Positions 1 through 5,185 of a DNA stretch of 6,918 nt are shown piece after piece. This DNA comes from Christensenella sp. UBA5399 (GTDB taxonomy: Bacteria > Bacillota > Clostridia > Christensenellales > Christensenellaceae). The DNA is taken from contig DHOD01000002.1 in assembly GCA_002407725.1 (NCBI GenBank), positions 1 to 6,918 on the forward strand, in the 5' to 3' direction. The notes under the pieces are model-generated. The model ran no database searches. It was given only the letters and a program-made list of their open reading frames with translations, and was not told where the DNA came from. Position numbers and translations under genes: made by a program. Every line of letters starts with the position of its first letter. Positions within the stretch are counted from its first letter, which is position 1.

Positions 1-590
1 TTACATCGTTGGTTGTGGAGCACGCGGGCAGGCATTGCCGGGCGCTGGACGCGGGTTGTGGCGAGGGATTCTTTGCGCGGCGCTTGCAGGATGCGTTGGG
101 GGATGCGTGCCATGTGCTGGCGGTCGATATAGAAAAAGAAGCGGTGCGTATGGCCGCCGGTGGCAAAAAAGATATTTGCTGGATGGTGGGGGACCTTGCA
201 AACCTGCCTGTCGGGGACTGCTCACAGGATATACTGCTAAACATCCTCTCGCCTGCCAATTATGCGGAATTCAGGCGGGTACTGAAACCCGGGGGCATAT
301 TGCTGAAGGTGGTTCCCGGAAGCGCATACCTGCAGGAAGTCCGGGCGGCAATAGCGGAGGAGGCCTCCAAAACGGCCCCTTCCGGCACAGAAGTAACGAA
401 GCATTTTGAAGAGAATATGCAATTGATAGAGAAAGTGCACATTGCGGAAACGAAAGTGGTCACACAGGCGCAGGCAGCGCTGTTTTTTGGAATGACGCCA
501 CTGTCGCGCAATGCCGATATAGATCAAGCGAATATTGCATCGATAAAAGCCATCACAATAGACCTGGATATTCTGGTAGGGAGGAAATAA
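1..590 (+). CDS. rlmA: 23S rRNA (guanine-N1)-methyltransferase, RlmA family, 5'-truncated by the window edge
   Basis: SAM-dependent methyltransferase of the RlmA family, which methylates N1 of a guanine in 23S rRNA helix 35 (G745 or G748 in E. coli numbering). The reading frame is open to the left edge (first full codon at base 3), so the gene starts outside the window. The TTG at 9 is probably internal. Counting from that TTG, motif I LDAGCGEG is at residues 13-20, the acidic ribose-binding D at about 40 (LAVD), GDLANLP at 61-67, and the family-typical stretch NILSPANYAEFRRVLKPGG at 78-96 is followed by VVPGSAYLQEVR. LFFGMTPLSRNAD near 158-170 matches the RlmA C-terminal substrate region. 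The N-terminal zinc-binding domain of the family (roughly 80 residues) would lie off-window. The stop is 2 nt before the TfoX-domain gene, so the two are co-transcribed. Family assignment is by recalled motif similarity. The exact target guanine (RlmA-I or RlmA-II type) cannot be told. Confidence 0.87.
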   Translation, partial: TSLVVEHAGRHCRALDAGCGEGFFARRLQDALGDACHVLAVDIEKEAVRMAAGGKKDICWMVGDLANLPVGDCSQDILLNILSPANYAEFRRVLKPGGILLKVVPGSAYLQEVRAAIAEEASKTAPSGTEVTKHFEENMQLIEKVHIAETKVVTQAQAALFFGMTPLSRNADIDQANIASIKAITIDLDILVGRK

Positions 591-592
591 CC

Positions 593-847
593 ATGGGAAA
601 ACTGACGGAGTTGCCCAATATAGGTGCTGAAATGGAACGGCAATTACATGCCGTGGGGATTGAAACAGCCCAGCAGCTTGCGGAAGCGGGCAGCAGGGAA
701 GTGTGGCTCAGGATACGCGCGATCGATGATTCGGCATGCTACAACCGGCTTTGCGGGCTGGAGGGCGCGGTGCGCGGCATACGGTGGCACAACCTGCCGG
801 ATGAGGTTAAACAGGATTTAAAGACATTTTACACACAACATAAATAA
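593..847 (+). CDS. TfoX/Sxy C-terminal domain protein (stand-alone domain, 84 aa)
   Basis: Small protein made only of the TfoX C-terminal domain, a helix-hairpin-helix-like fold. Visible signatures are LTELPNIGAEMERQLHAVGI at the N-terminus, the central SREVWLRIRAIDDSACYNRLCGLEGAVRGIRW, and the ending LPDEVKQDLKTFYTQHK. In gamma-proteobacteria this domain is the C-terminal half of the competence regulator TfoX/Sxy. Stand-alone versions like this one are common in Bacillota and have no established role, so competence should not be assumed. The ATG at 593 is preceded by a strong ribosome binding site, AGGGAGG at 578-584, which lies inside the end of rlmA. The 2-nt gap to the rlmA stop suggests an operon and perhaps translational coupling. 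An AT-rich hairpin of element copy 1 begins about 20 nt after the stop. Confidence 0.88.
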   Translation: MGKLTELPNIGAEMERQLHAVGIETAQQLAEAGSREVWLRIRAIDDSACYNRLCGLEGAVRGIRWHNLPDEVKQDLKTFYTQHK

Positions 848-853
848 GAATGC

Positions 854-1010
854 TTATATGATTCCGCGATAAAAAATATTATATATTTTTTATATGTGCC
901 ATATGCGCGCGCAAGCCGCTCAATACGGTCCGCGCCAAAAATGGCTTGCCATTTTCATCCGCATACTATGCGGGATAGAAAACCGATCTTTATTGGGTTT
1001 TTATTACTGA
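854..1010. repeat. Palindromic intergenic element, copy 1 (between convergent genes)
   Basis: Most of the spacer between the convergent TfoX-domain and DUF815 genes is consecutive inverted repeats. From the left there is a border TTATATGATTC (854-864), then hairpin A with 11-bp arms ATAAAAAATAT (869-879) and ATATTTTTTAT (883-893). A GC stem GCGCG (905-909)/CGCGC (931-935) encloses CCG/CGG. Hairpin C is AAAATGGC (938-945)/GCCATTTT (948-955). Hairpin D is CCGCAT (959-964)/ATGCGG (968-973). An imperfect hairpin E is GATAGAAAACC (974-984)/GGTTTTTATT (996-1005). The same order of hairpins C, D and E, with different arm bases, occurs in copy 2 at 4987-5185, and the left border plus hairpin A occurs in all three copies. 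The right border is degenerate. The right edge lies about 7 bp from the DUF815 stop codon. The element may also act as a transcription boundary, but no classic GC stem with a U-tract is seen. Confidence 0.7.
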
Positions 1011-1016
1011 TCCGCA

Positions 1017-2213
1017 TTATTCTACGCCGGATAATATGGCTTCGATAAACTGGCGGGCGACGCGTGGCGAGCGTCCGCCTTTTTGTATGGCGTAGCTTTC
1101 CGCACGCATGTGAAGGTCGCGCATCTGCGCTGTGGGAAGTTGCATTCTGGCGGCAATGTGGTCGACAACGCCGAGGTATGTGTCGCGGGACGGAACGACA
1201 AATGGGACCGTAAGCCCAAACCGGTCGCTCAATGAGACGGTTTGCTGGATTGTCTCGTTGATATGCACGTCGTCGCCCTCGCGGTCGGAGAAGCTCTCCT
1301 TCACAAGGTGGCGGCGGTTGCTGGTCACGTATACTGCGATATTCGATGGGCGCTGGAACACAGAACCTTCCAGTATCGCCTTGAGTGCAATGTAATCGTC
1401 GCCGTCGTGGGTGAATGAAAGGTCGTCAATAAAAAATATGAACTTGAGCGGGTTGCCTGCAAGAGCCCTGATCACTGCGGGGATGCTGGACAGTTGATCT
1501 TTTCTAAATTCTACAAGCCGCAGCCCCTGGGAACCAAATTCGTTGGCGATCGCCTTGATTGTGGAGGATTTGCCTGTGCCACTGTCACCATACAGCAGCA
1601 CGTTGGAAAAAGCGCCGCCACGCAAAAATGACAATGTGCTTTCCAAAACCTGGTTGCGTTCATATTCATATCCCGAAAGGTCGGCCAGGGAAATGCCGTC
1701 GGGGGTTGCTATGGGAATCAGATTGCCGGCATCTGCGGCAAACATATGGTATTGTGCAAAGACGCCGTAGCCGCCGGCAGGTGCGTTGGCCGCAAATGCG
1801 GAATATTCGCTGCGGATATCGAGCGGGGAATTCTCCCAATCGGGCAGAAATCCGGGGTAATCGATCTCATCTTTAAAATGTTTGCTGGTGATGGCGGCAA
1901 CCTCGGCCAACAGGGAAAGCTCTGCCCCCGCGCATGCCTGCATAGAGGGCGGGACAGGCTCGCCGTTGGCTTTCCTTTTGATATAGGGGTTTACATCGCC
2001 CTTGGCGAAATCCAGTACGTAGAGCGAAAGATCGCCTCCGTGCTGGTAAAGCGCGGAAGCAAACTGCGCGTAAGCCTTGACCTGCGTGTGGGTGTCGTGC
2101 GTCGCGATCGTCTCGACCAACTGCAACAGGCTACTCAGCACCGTATCCTTATATATGCCGGAGAATATGGAGAATGTACGTAAGGTGTTGGCAAGTTCCC
2201 TGATTTCTTTCAT
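1017..2213 (-). CDS. DUF815-family AAA-type ATPase
   Basis: Predicted cytoplasmic P-loop ATPase of the DUF815 family (398 aa), widespread in Clostridia and of unknown function. The N-terminal ~180 residues are a family-specific region. The ATPase core follows: an entry helix with GYEYERNQVLESTLSFLRG (181-199), Walker A GDSGTGKSS (209-217), Walker B FIFFIDDLSF (258-267), a sensor-1-like segment TSNRRHL (297-303), SLSDRFGL (327-334) with a candidate arginine finger, and a sensor-2-like GGRSPRVARQF (379-389). All catalytic motifs look intact. The ATG at 2213 is preceded by AAAGGGG (complement of 2218-2224) with a 4-nt spacer. The upstream gene on the same strand ends 13 bp away, so the two form an operon read from the promoter at 2932-2960. 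Relatives are often compared with AAA helicase-loader or remodelling ATPases, but no substrate is known. The family call is secure; the function is not. Confidence 0.9.
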   Translation of the reverse strand: MKEIRELANTLRTFSIFSGIYKDTVLSSLLQLVETIATHDTHTQVKAYAQFASALYQHGGDLSLYVLDFAKGDVNPYIKRKANGEPVPPSMQACAGAELSLLAEVAAITSKHFKDEIDYPGFLPDWENSPLDIRSEYSAFAANAPAGGYGVFAQYHMFAADAGNLIPIATPDGISLADLSGYEYERNQVLESTLSFLRGGAFSNVLLYGDSGTGKSSTIKAIANEFGSQGLRLVEFRKDQLSSIPAVIRALAGNPLKFIFFIDDLSFTHDGDDYIALKAILEGSVFQRPSNIAVYVTSNRRHLVKESFSDREGDDVHINETIQQTVSLSDRFGLTVPFVVPSRDTYLGVVDHIAARMQLPTAQMRDLHMRAESYAIQKGGRSPRVARQFIEAILSGVE

Positions 2214-2226
2214 GGGGCCCCTTTCA

Positions 2227-2889
2227 TCAAATCAAATCTTCCAGTTCCTTGGAAAGCCGCTCAAATTGCTCGGAAAGCGCCGCAATTTCTTCATTCAGGT
2301 CGTCGGACATGCCTGCCTGAGAGGAAAGCTCCATCAATGTGCGGTACCGCGCCTTCAGTTGCTCGAGCTGCTCCAGCTTTTGGTTGAGCGTATCCGTGCG
2401 CCGGGGGAAAATATACGCCTGCGCACGCTCGTTCATCTCCTTAAACATGCGGACGGCGTCTGCAAAATCCCATTTGTACCTGAGAAATTCATCGTTTTTA
2501 TAAGAGATGCTGAAATAGCCGTTTTCCGGGTTGTGGAAGGATACATAGGGGAAGTATTCCCAGCGCATCTGGTCCAGCGAATCGTTGATCAGTTCCTTCT
2601 TCGCTTCTATATGCCCGGCCTCCATGTTGAGCTGTGCAATAAACAAAGAGATCCACGTAAGCTCCATATCAGGAATTTCGTCGGGGTTTTTGTATATGAA
2701 AATATTGGAGACCAGCTTTTTGACACCGCAATCGGTGCATTCGGTGACATCCCATATATGGACGGCGTACGCGGAAACATATATGTGGCCTTCCGGCGCG
2801 CTGTCCGACTGATGCCACTGCGCCAGGCGCCCGGCAATTTCTTCTTCGCTAGCTTTCCAGTTGTGTTCGTGGTTGTCTTGCATTTCCAT
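2227..2889 (-). CDS. Unrecognised protein with CxxC pair and C-terminal coiled coil, in operon with the DUF815 ATPase
   Basis: I do not recognise a family. With the chosen start the product is 220 aa, soluble and acidic, with no signal peptide or membrane segment. The N-terminus has HEHNW (H7, H9), and C51-T-D-C54-G follows; H..W....CxxCG spacing is common in small zinc ribbons, so metal binding is plausible but unproven. The middle is aromatic-rich (WEYFPYVSFHNPENGYFSISYKNDEFLRYKW). The last ~65 residues (about 155-220) are dense in L, E, K and Q with heptad spacing (LNQKLEQLEQLKARY, LNEEIAALSEQFERLSKELEDL) and should form a coiled coil. I prefer the ATG at 2889 because AAGGCGG lies 5 nt upstream of it. 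An in-frame ATG at 2904 adds five residues but has no close ribosome binding site. It is first in the operon with the DUF815 ATPase, which suggests it may be a partner or adaptor. Confidence 0.8.
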   Translation of the reverse strand: MEMQDNHEHNWKASEEEIAGRLAQWHQSDSAPEGHIYVSAYAVHIWDVTECTDCGVKKLVSNIFIYKNPDEIPDMELTWISLFIAQLNMEAGHIEAKKELINDSLDQMRWEYFPYVSFHNPENGYFSISYKNDEFLRYKWDFADAVRMFKEMNERAQAYIFPRRTDTLNQKLEQLEQLKARYRTLMELSSQAGMSDDLNEEIAALSEQFERLSKELEDLI

Positions 2890-2931
2890 AGCATCCGCCT
2901 TCATAACAGAAAATATTCCACCCGTAAAAAC

Positions 2932-2960
2932 ATTATACCTATTTTGTTGCGTTAAATCAA
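2932..2960 (-). promoter_or_regulatory. Sigma-A-type promoter for the leftward coiled-coil/DUF815 operon
   Basis: On the minus strand, TTGATT (2960-2955) is followed by a 17-bp spacer and a perfect TATAAT (2937-2932). Transcription would start near 2925, giving a leader of roughly 35 nt before the ATG at 2889. It lies back to back with the rightward promoter at 2970-2998; the two -35 boxes are only 9 bp apart, so a single regulator could control both. Confidence 0.7.
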
Positions 2961-2969
2961 AAAAATCTG

Positions 2970-2998
2970 TTGAAAGGGAAGACGGTATATATTATACT
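2970..2998 (+). promoter_or_regulatory. Sigma-A-type promoter for the radical SAM gene, with its -10 box inside element copy 3
   Basis: TTGAAA (2970-2975), a 17-bp spacer and TATACT (2993-2998). The expected start is near 3005, giving an untranslated leader of about 157 nt before the ATG at 3162. The -35 box lies outside the palindromic element and the -10 box lies within its left terminal sequence TATTATACTA (2990-2999). A weaker alternative start nearer the gene is TTGGAA (3119-3124) with TAAAAT 17 bp downstream. Confidence 0.6.
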
Positions 2999-3133
2999 AG
3001 TTCCATTTAAAAAATGTTATACGTTTTTTATAGCGCATAGCGCGTTTGGAACTGCATGAGACGCGCCGCGTAGCGGCACGGTGCGTTTAGCACCGTTTTC
3101 CAAATTAACGCTTTTAATTTGGAATTAGTATTA
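2990..3133. repeat. Palindromic intergenic element, copy 3 (structured leader of the radical SAM gene)
   Basis: Left terminus TATTATACTA (2990-2999) is identical to that of copy 2. Right terminus TAGTATTA (3126-3133) is its imperfect inverted partner. Between them: an outer stem AGTTCCA (2999-3005)/TGGAACT (3047-3053) enclosing hairpin A, TAAAAAATGT (3008-3017)/ACGTTTTTTA (3021-3030, one G-T pair), and hairpin B, GCGC (3033-3036)/GCGC (3040-3043). Next come GCCGC (3065-3069)/GCGGC (3073-3077), ACGGTGC (3078-3084)/GCACCGT (3090-3096), and an 11-bp hairpin TTCCAAATTAA (3098-3108)/TTAATTTGGAA (3114-3124). The left third aligns with copies 1 and 2; the right part keeps hairpins but not their sequence. 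Unlike the other copies it lies between divergent genes, so a terminator-only role does not explain it. If transcribed from 2970-2998 it would be the 5' leader of the downstream gene. Confidence 0.68.
3078..3099 (+). terminator. Possible weak attenuator hairpin in the radical SAM gene leader
   Basis: A 7-bp GC-rich stem ACGGTGC/GCACCGT with a GTTTA loop runs directly into four T residues (3096-3099). The U-tract is short for an intrinsic terminator. The next hairpin (arms 3098-3108 and 3114-3124) shares bases 3098-3099 with the T-run only, so it would not strongly compete. No clear antiterminator partner for the 5' arm was found. This may simply be one stem of the repeat element. Confidence 0.3.
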
Positions 3134-3161
3134 GGATGATATAAAATATGTGGGGCGCAGT

Positions 3162-4043
3162 ATGGAATATTTACCGGCAAAAAGCATTGTGACACGCACC
3201 AAAAACACATCGTGGTTTGGCGCGGATTATAACATGAACATATACCGCGGATGCAGCCACAGGTGTATTTATTGCGACAGCCGCAGCGAATGTTATCGTG
3301 TGGATGATTTTGAGCGTGTATATGCCAAGAAGGACGCGCTCGCAATCATTGGCAGGGAGCTTGCGTCCAAACGCAAAAAGGGCGTTGTGGCAACGGGCGC
3401 GATGTCGGACCCGTATAACCCGCAGGAGGAAAAGTACCGGCTGACACGCGGCGCGTTAAAGCTGCTTGCAAGCAACTGGTTCGGCGTGGGGATTGCTACC
3501 AAAAGCGCTTTGGTTGTGCGGGATGCGGACGTGCTCAATGCCATTGCCGACCATGCGCCGGTGATTGTTAAAATGACGGTCACGACGTGTGACGATATGC
3601 TGGCGGAAAAGATTGAGCCATATGCGCCGTTGCCATCCGCACGCCTGAAAGGGATAGAGGTGCTTGCAAAGGAAGGGATATTCACCGGCGCGTTGATGAT
3701 GCCGGTGCTGCCGTTTATTGAGGACAATGCCCGCAATATTGTGCGGGTTGTGGAGGCTGCGGCAGGCAGCGGCGCGCGGTTTGTATTTGCCGGCATGGGA
3801 GTGACGCTTCGGGACAGGCAGCGCGATTGGTTTTATGCCAGGCTGGACGAGAGTTTTCCTGGAATAAGCAGGAATTATAAGCAACGGTTTGGTGACGGCT
3901 ATCAGTGCGGTGTGCGGGACTATAGAAAGTTGCAGGATGCATTTATATCTGCATGCCAAAAACAGGGATTGTTATACAAAATGGAAGATATCATTTTGGC
4001 GTACAAATCGAAATATGAACAAACGCAGTTGAAATTCCTTTAA
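3162..4043 (+). CDS. SplB-like (SPL family) radical SAM protein
   Basis: Radical S-adenosylmethionine enzyme of the SplB-like COG1533 group (about 293 aa), which shares the core fold of spore photoproduct lyase but is a separate lineage of unknown substrate. The [4Fe-4S] motif CSHRCIYC (CX3CX2C) is at residues 31-38, preceded by the family signature WFGADYNMNIYRGC and followed by DSRSECYRV. Other typical blocks are GVVATGAMSDPYNPQEEKYRLTRGAL, GVGIATKSALVVRD, PVIVKMTVTTCDD, GIFTGALMMPVLPFIEDN and GVTLRDRQRDWFYARLDE. The C-terminus GLLYKMEDIILAYKSKY is also family-typical. I chose the ATG at 3162 (MEYLPAKSIV, matching the family's usual start), with GGGG at 3152-3155 as a modest ribosome binding site. 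A GTG at 3150 would add four residues. It is expected in the cytoplasm and oxygen-sensitive. No terminator is evident downstream, so some read-through into the PilZ gene is possible. Confidence 0.9.
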   Translation: MEYLPAKSIVTRTKNTSWFGADYNMNIYRGCSHRCIYCDSRSECYRVDDFERVYAKKDALAIIGRELASKRKKGVVATGAMSDPYNPQEEKYRLTRGALKLLASNWFGVGIATKSALVVRDADVLNAIADHAPVIVKMTVTTCDDMLAEKIEPYAPLPSARLKGIEVLAKEGIFTGALMMPVLPFIEDNARNIVRVVEAAAGSGARFVFAGMGVTLRDRQRDWFYARLDESFPGISRNYKQRFGDGYQCGVRDYRKLQDAFISACQKQGLLYKMEDIILAYKSKYEQTQLKFL

Positions 4044-4061
4044 GATCGGCGCTGCTCCGGG

Positions 4062-4118
4062 TTATAAGTAACATAAAAGTAAAATAATGGTTATAAAAGC
4101 GAATAAAGGTGTATAAAA
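4062..4118. promoter_or_regulatory. Helically phased ATAA tracts, predicted curved DNA upstream of the PilZ-gene promoter
   Basis: Six ATAA cores start at 4064, 4073, 4084, 4093, 4103 and 4113, spacings of 9, 11, 9, 10 and 10 bp, close to one helical turn each. Most sit in an ATAAAAG-like unit separated by G/C-containing bases. The array ends about 15 bp upstream of the -35 box at 4133. Such phasing predicts intrinsic curvature or an extended UP-like element. A repeated operator is an alternative. No function is shown. Confidence 0.5.
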
Positions 4119-4132
4119 CTAATATTTGGCTA

Positions 4133-4162
4133 TTCACCAGATAAAAAGTATGGTAATATAAT
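4133..4162 (+). promoter_or_regulatory. Probable sigma-A promoter of the PilZ-domain gene
   Basis: TTCACC (4133-4138), an 18-bp spacer and a perfect TATAAT (4157-4162). The expected start near 4169 leaves a leader of about 40 nt before the ATG at 4210. The leader contains two G-runs (GGGGGG at 4171-4176 and AGGGGGAA at 4193-4200); the second is the likely ribosome binding site. Confidence 0.55.
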
Positions 4163-4209
4163 ATGCAATAGGGGGGTATATTGCTGAACATCAGGGGGAA
4201 CAAGACTCT

Positions 4210-4890
4210 ATGATTATGTTGAAGAGCATAAAGCGAGATACCGTCATGCAGACCATTGGCGTAAATGGCGAAGATGTTTTTCGCGCCACTTTTTATGAAT
4301 TTATTGGTGACGAAACCTTCTATGTGAAAAGCAAGGAATTGCATAGTGTGGCCCGTCCGGGGATGCAGTACCGCCTGAGTTTTGTGAACAAGGAAAACGA
4401 GAGCATCTGTTCGTTTATGGGGGAAGTGGAGTGCACATTGATCCGCAGCAGTGCGTTTCTGACACTGCTGAAGAAGCTGACGGATATCGAGGAGACTGCA
4501 CAGCGGCGGTTTCAGCGTGAGGAGATGTTCATACAGGTGTCCGTATACCATCTTTCGGAAAATGCGTTTCATACCAATGCTTTTGACTGCAATATAAACC
4601 AGCTTGTACAAAAAACAATGTCTTTCGATGTCAGCGCGGGTGGCATGTGCATTGTATGCAACGGGAAAATTGAAAAGGAAGGCGAGCCATATTACCTGCT
4701 GGAGTTTTCCGTGAACAATGAGCAGTTTGTGATTCCGGCCCGCATTGTGCGGGAGGGGAACGCGCCCCAGATGGTCAACTACCGGTACGATTACGGATTC
4801 GAGTTCCAATATGACCATTTGCCGGGGGAGGAAACGCGGCTCCTGGGGGCATTATTGAATTCGAAAATGGCGTTACTGGGCCGAAGGTGA
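4210..4890 (+). CDS. PilZ-domain (YcgR-like) cyclic-di-GMP receptor protein
   Basis: Predicted cytoplasmic c-di-GMP-binding protein of 226 aa with the YcgR layout: an N-terminal PilZN-like beta domain (about 15-90) and a C-terminal PilZ domain (about 95-215). The two ligand-binding signatures are present: RRFQR (R99...R103, the RxxxR motif) and DVSAGG (D140, S142, G145, the DxSxxG motif). The C-terminal GFEFQYDHL...ETRLLGALL is typical of the end of PilZ domains. YcgR relatives act as flagellar brakes or control secretion and exopolysaccharide, but no flagellar or biofilm gene is nearby, so the output is unknown. The ATG at 4210 follows AGGGGG (4193-4198) at a rather long 11-nt spacing; the ATG at 4216 (residue 3) is a close alternative. 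It has its own promoter and a strong terminator. A long minus-strand reading frame over the same DNA lacks any recognisable domain. Confidence 0.9.
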   Translation: MIMLKSIKRDTVMQTIGVNGEDVFRATFYEFIGDETFYVKSKELHSVARPGMQYRLSFVNKENESICSFMGEVECTLIRSSAFLTLLKKLTDIEETAQRRFQREEMFIQVSVYHLSENAFHTNAFDCNINQLVQKTMSFDVSAGGMCIVCNGKIEKEGEPYYLLEFSVNNEQFVIPARIVREGNAPQMVNYRYDYGFEFQYDHLPGEETRLLGALLNSKMALLGRR

Positions 4891-4931
4891 TTTGACAACC
4901 AGCAGCTGTTAGTAAAAATGACGGATATATA

Positions 4932-4963
4932 AAAATCCCTGTTTGAAATCAAACAGGGATTTT
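4932..4963 (+). terminator. Intrinsic terminator after the PilZ-domain gene
   Basis: A perfect 14-bp stem, AAAATCCCTGTTTG (4932-4945) and CAAACAGGGATTTT (4950-4963), with an AAAT loop, 41 nt after the stop codon. The A-run before and T-run after the stem make it symmetric, so it could also stop leftward transcription coming through copy 2. Confidence 0.85.
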
Positions 4964-4986
4964 GTGCATCTATAGGGTTGTAATGA

Positions 4987-5185
4987 TATTATACTATTCA
5001 CCAATTAAAACACCTTGTGTTTTAATTCTGCGCAGATGCGCAGAGTTCATAATACTTTTGGCATTATGAACTGGTTAAGCCGTTCAATACTTCACTTCAA
5101 AAATGACATGTCATTTTTGTGCCGCATTTTTTGCGGCGATAGAAAAACCGTTCTTAGGTTTTTCTATCAGTGTTTAGTATTAATA
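4987..5185. repeat. Palindromic intergenic element, copy 2 (best preserved, six hairpins)
   Basis: The left terminus TATTATACTA (4987-4996) and right terminus TAGTATTAATA (5175-5185) are imperfect inverted repeats of each other. Inside are six near-perfect stem-loops: A, AATTAAAACAC (5003-5013)/GTGTTTTAATT (5017-5027); B, CTGCGC (5028-5033)/GCGCAG (5038-5043); C', AGTTCATAAT (5044-5053)/ATTATGAACT (5063-5072); C, AAAAATGAC (5099-5107)/GTCATTTTT (5110-5118); D, GCCGCA (5121-5126)/TGCGGC (5132-5137); E, GATAGAAAAACC (5138-5149)/GGTTTTTCTATC (5157-5168). The longest unpaired stretch (5073-5098) holds AAGCCGTTCAATAC, nearly identical to 913-926 in copy 1. It sits between convergent genes, just after the PilZ-gene terminator, and its right end overlaps the stop codon of the surface-protein gene. 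It encodes no transposase, so if mobile it must be moved in trans. Confidence 0.75.

Noticed and set aside
593..847. Competence regulator tfoX/sxy
   Set aside because: Only the C-terminal domain is present; the N-terminal regulatory domain of TfoX is missing, so the gene symbol was withheld.
854..1010. CRISPR array or integron attC cassettes
   Set aside because: The hairpins differ in sequence and spacing and are not direct repeats with unique spacers. No cas or integrase gene is present.
2214..2221. GGGGCCCC palindrome between the two leftward genes as an operator
   Set aside because: It is only 8 bp and overlaps the ribosome binding site of the DUF815 gene, which explains half of it. A chance palindrome is enough.
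2077..2955. 292-aa plus-strand reading frame
   Set aside because: It lies antisense to the end of the DUF815 operon, has no ribosome binding site or recognisable domain, and the minus-strand genes have clear motifs and signals.
2999..3124. A known riboswitch or T-box in front of the radical SAM gene
   Set aside because: I could not find the conserved core of any class I know (for example the T-box TGG motif with a specifier loop, or the SAM, TPP and cobalamin cores). The stems match the repeat family instead.
3293..3959. Two minus-strand reading frames of 167 aa
   Set aside because: Both are antisense to the radical SAM gene, which has full family motifs across this span.
3162..4043. Spore photoproduct lyase (splB) itself
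   Set aside because: The cluster is radical SAM CX3CX2C with SPL-family blocks, but the N-terminal signature and overall length fit the separate SplB-like group, so no DNA-repair role is claimed.
3991..4818. 275-aa minus-strand reading frame
   Set aside because: It is antisense to the PilZ gene, whose RxxxR and DxSxxG motifs are intact. The minus-strand product is low-complexity, rich in L, H and F, without domain features.
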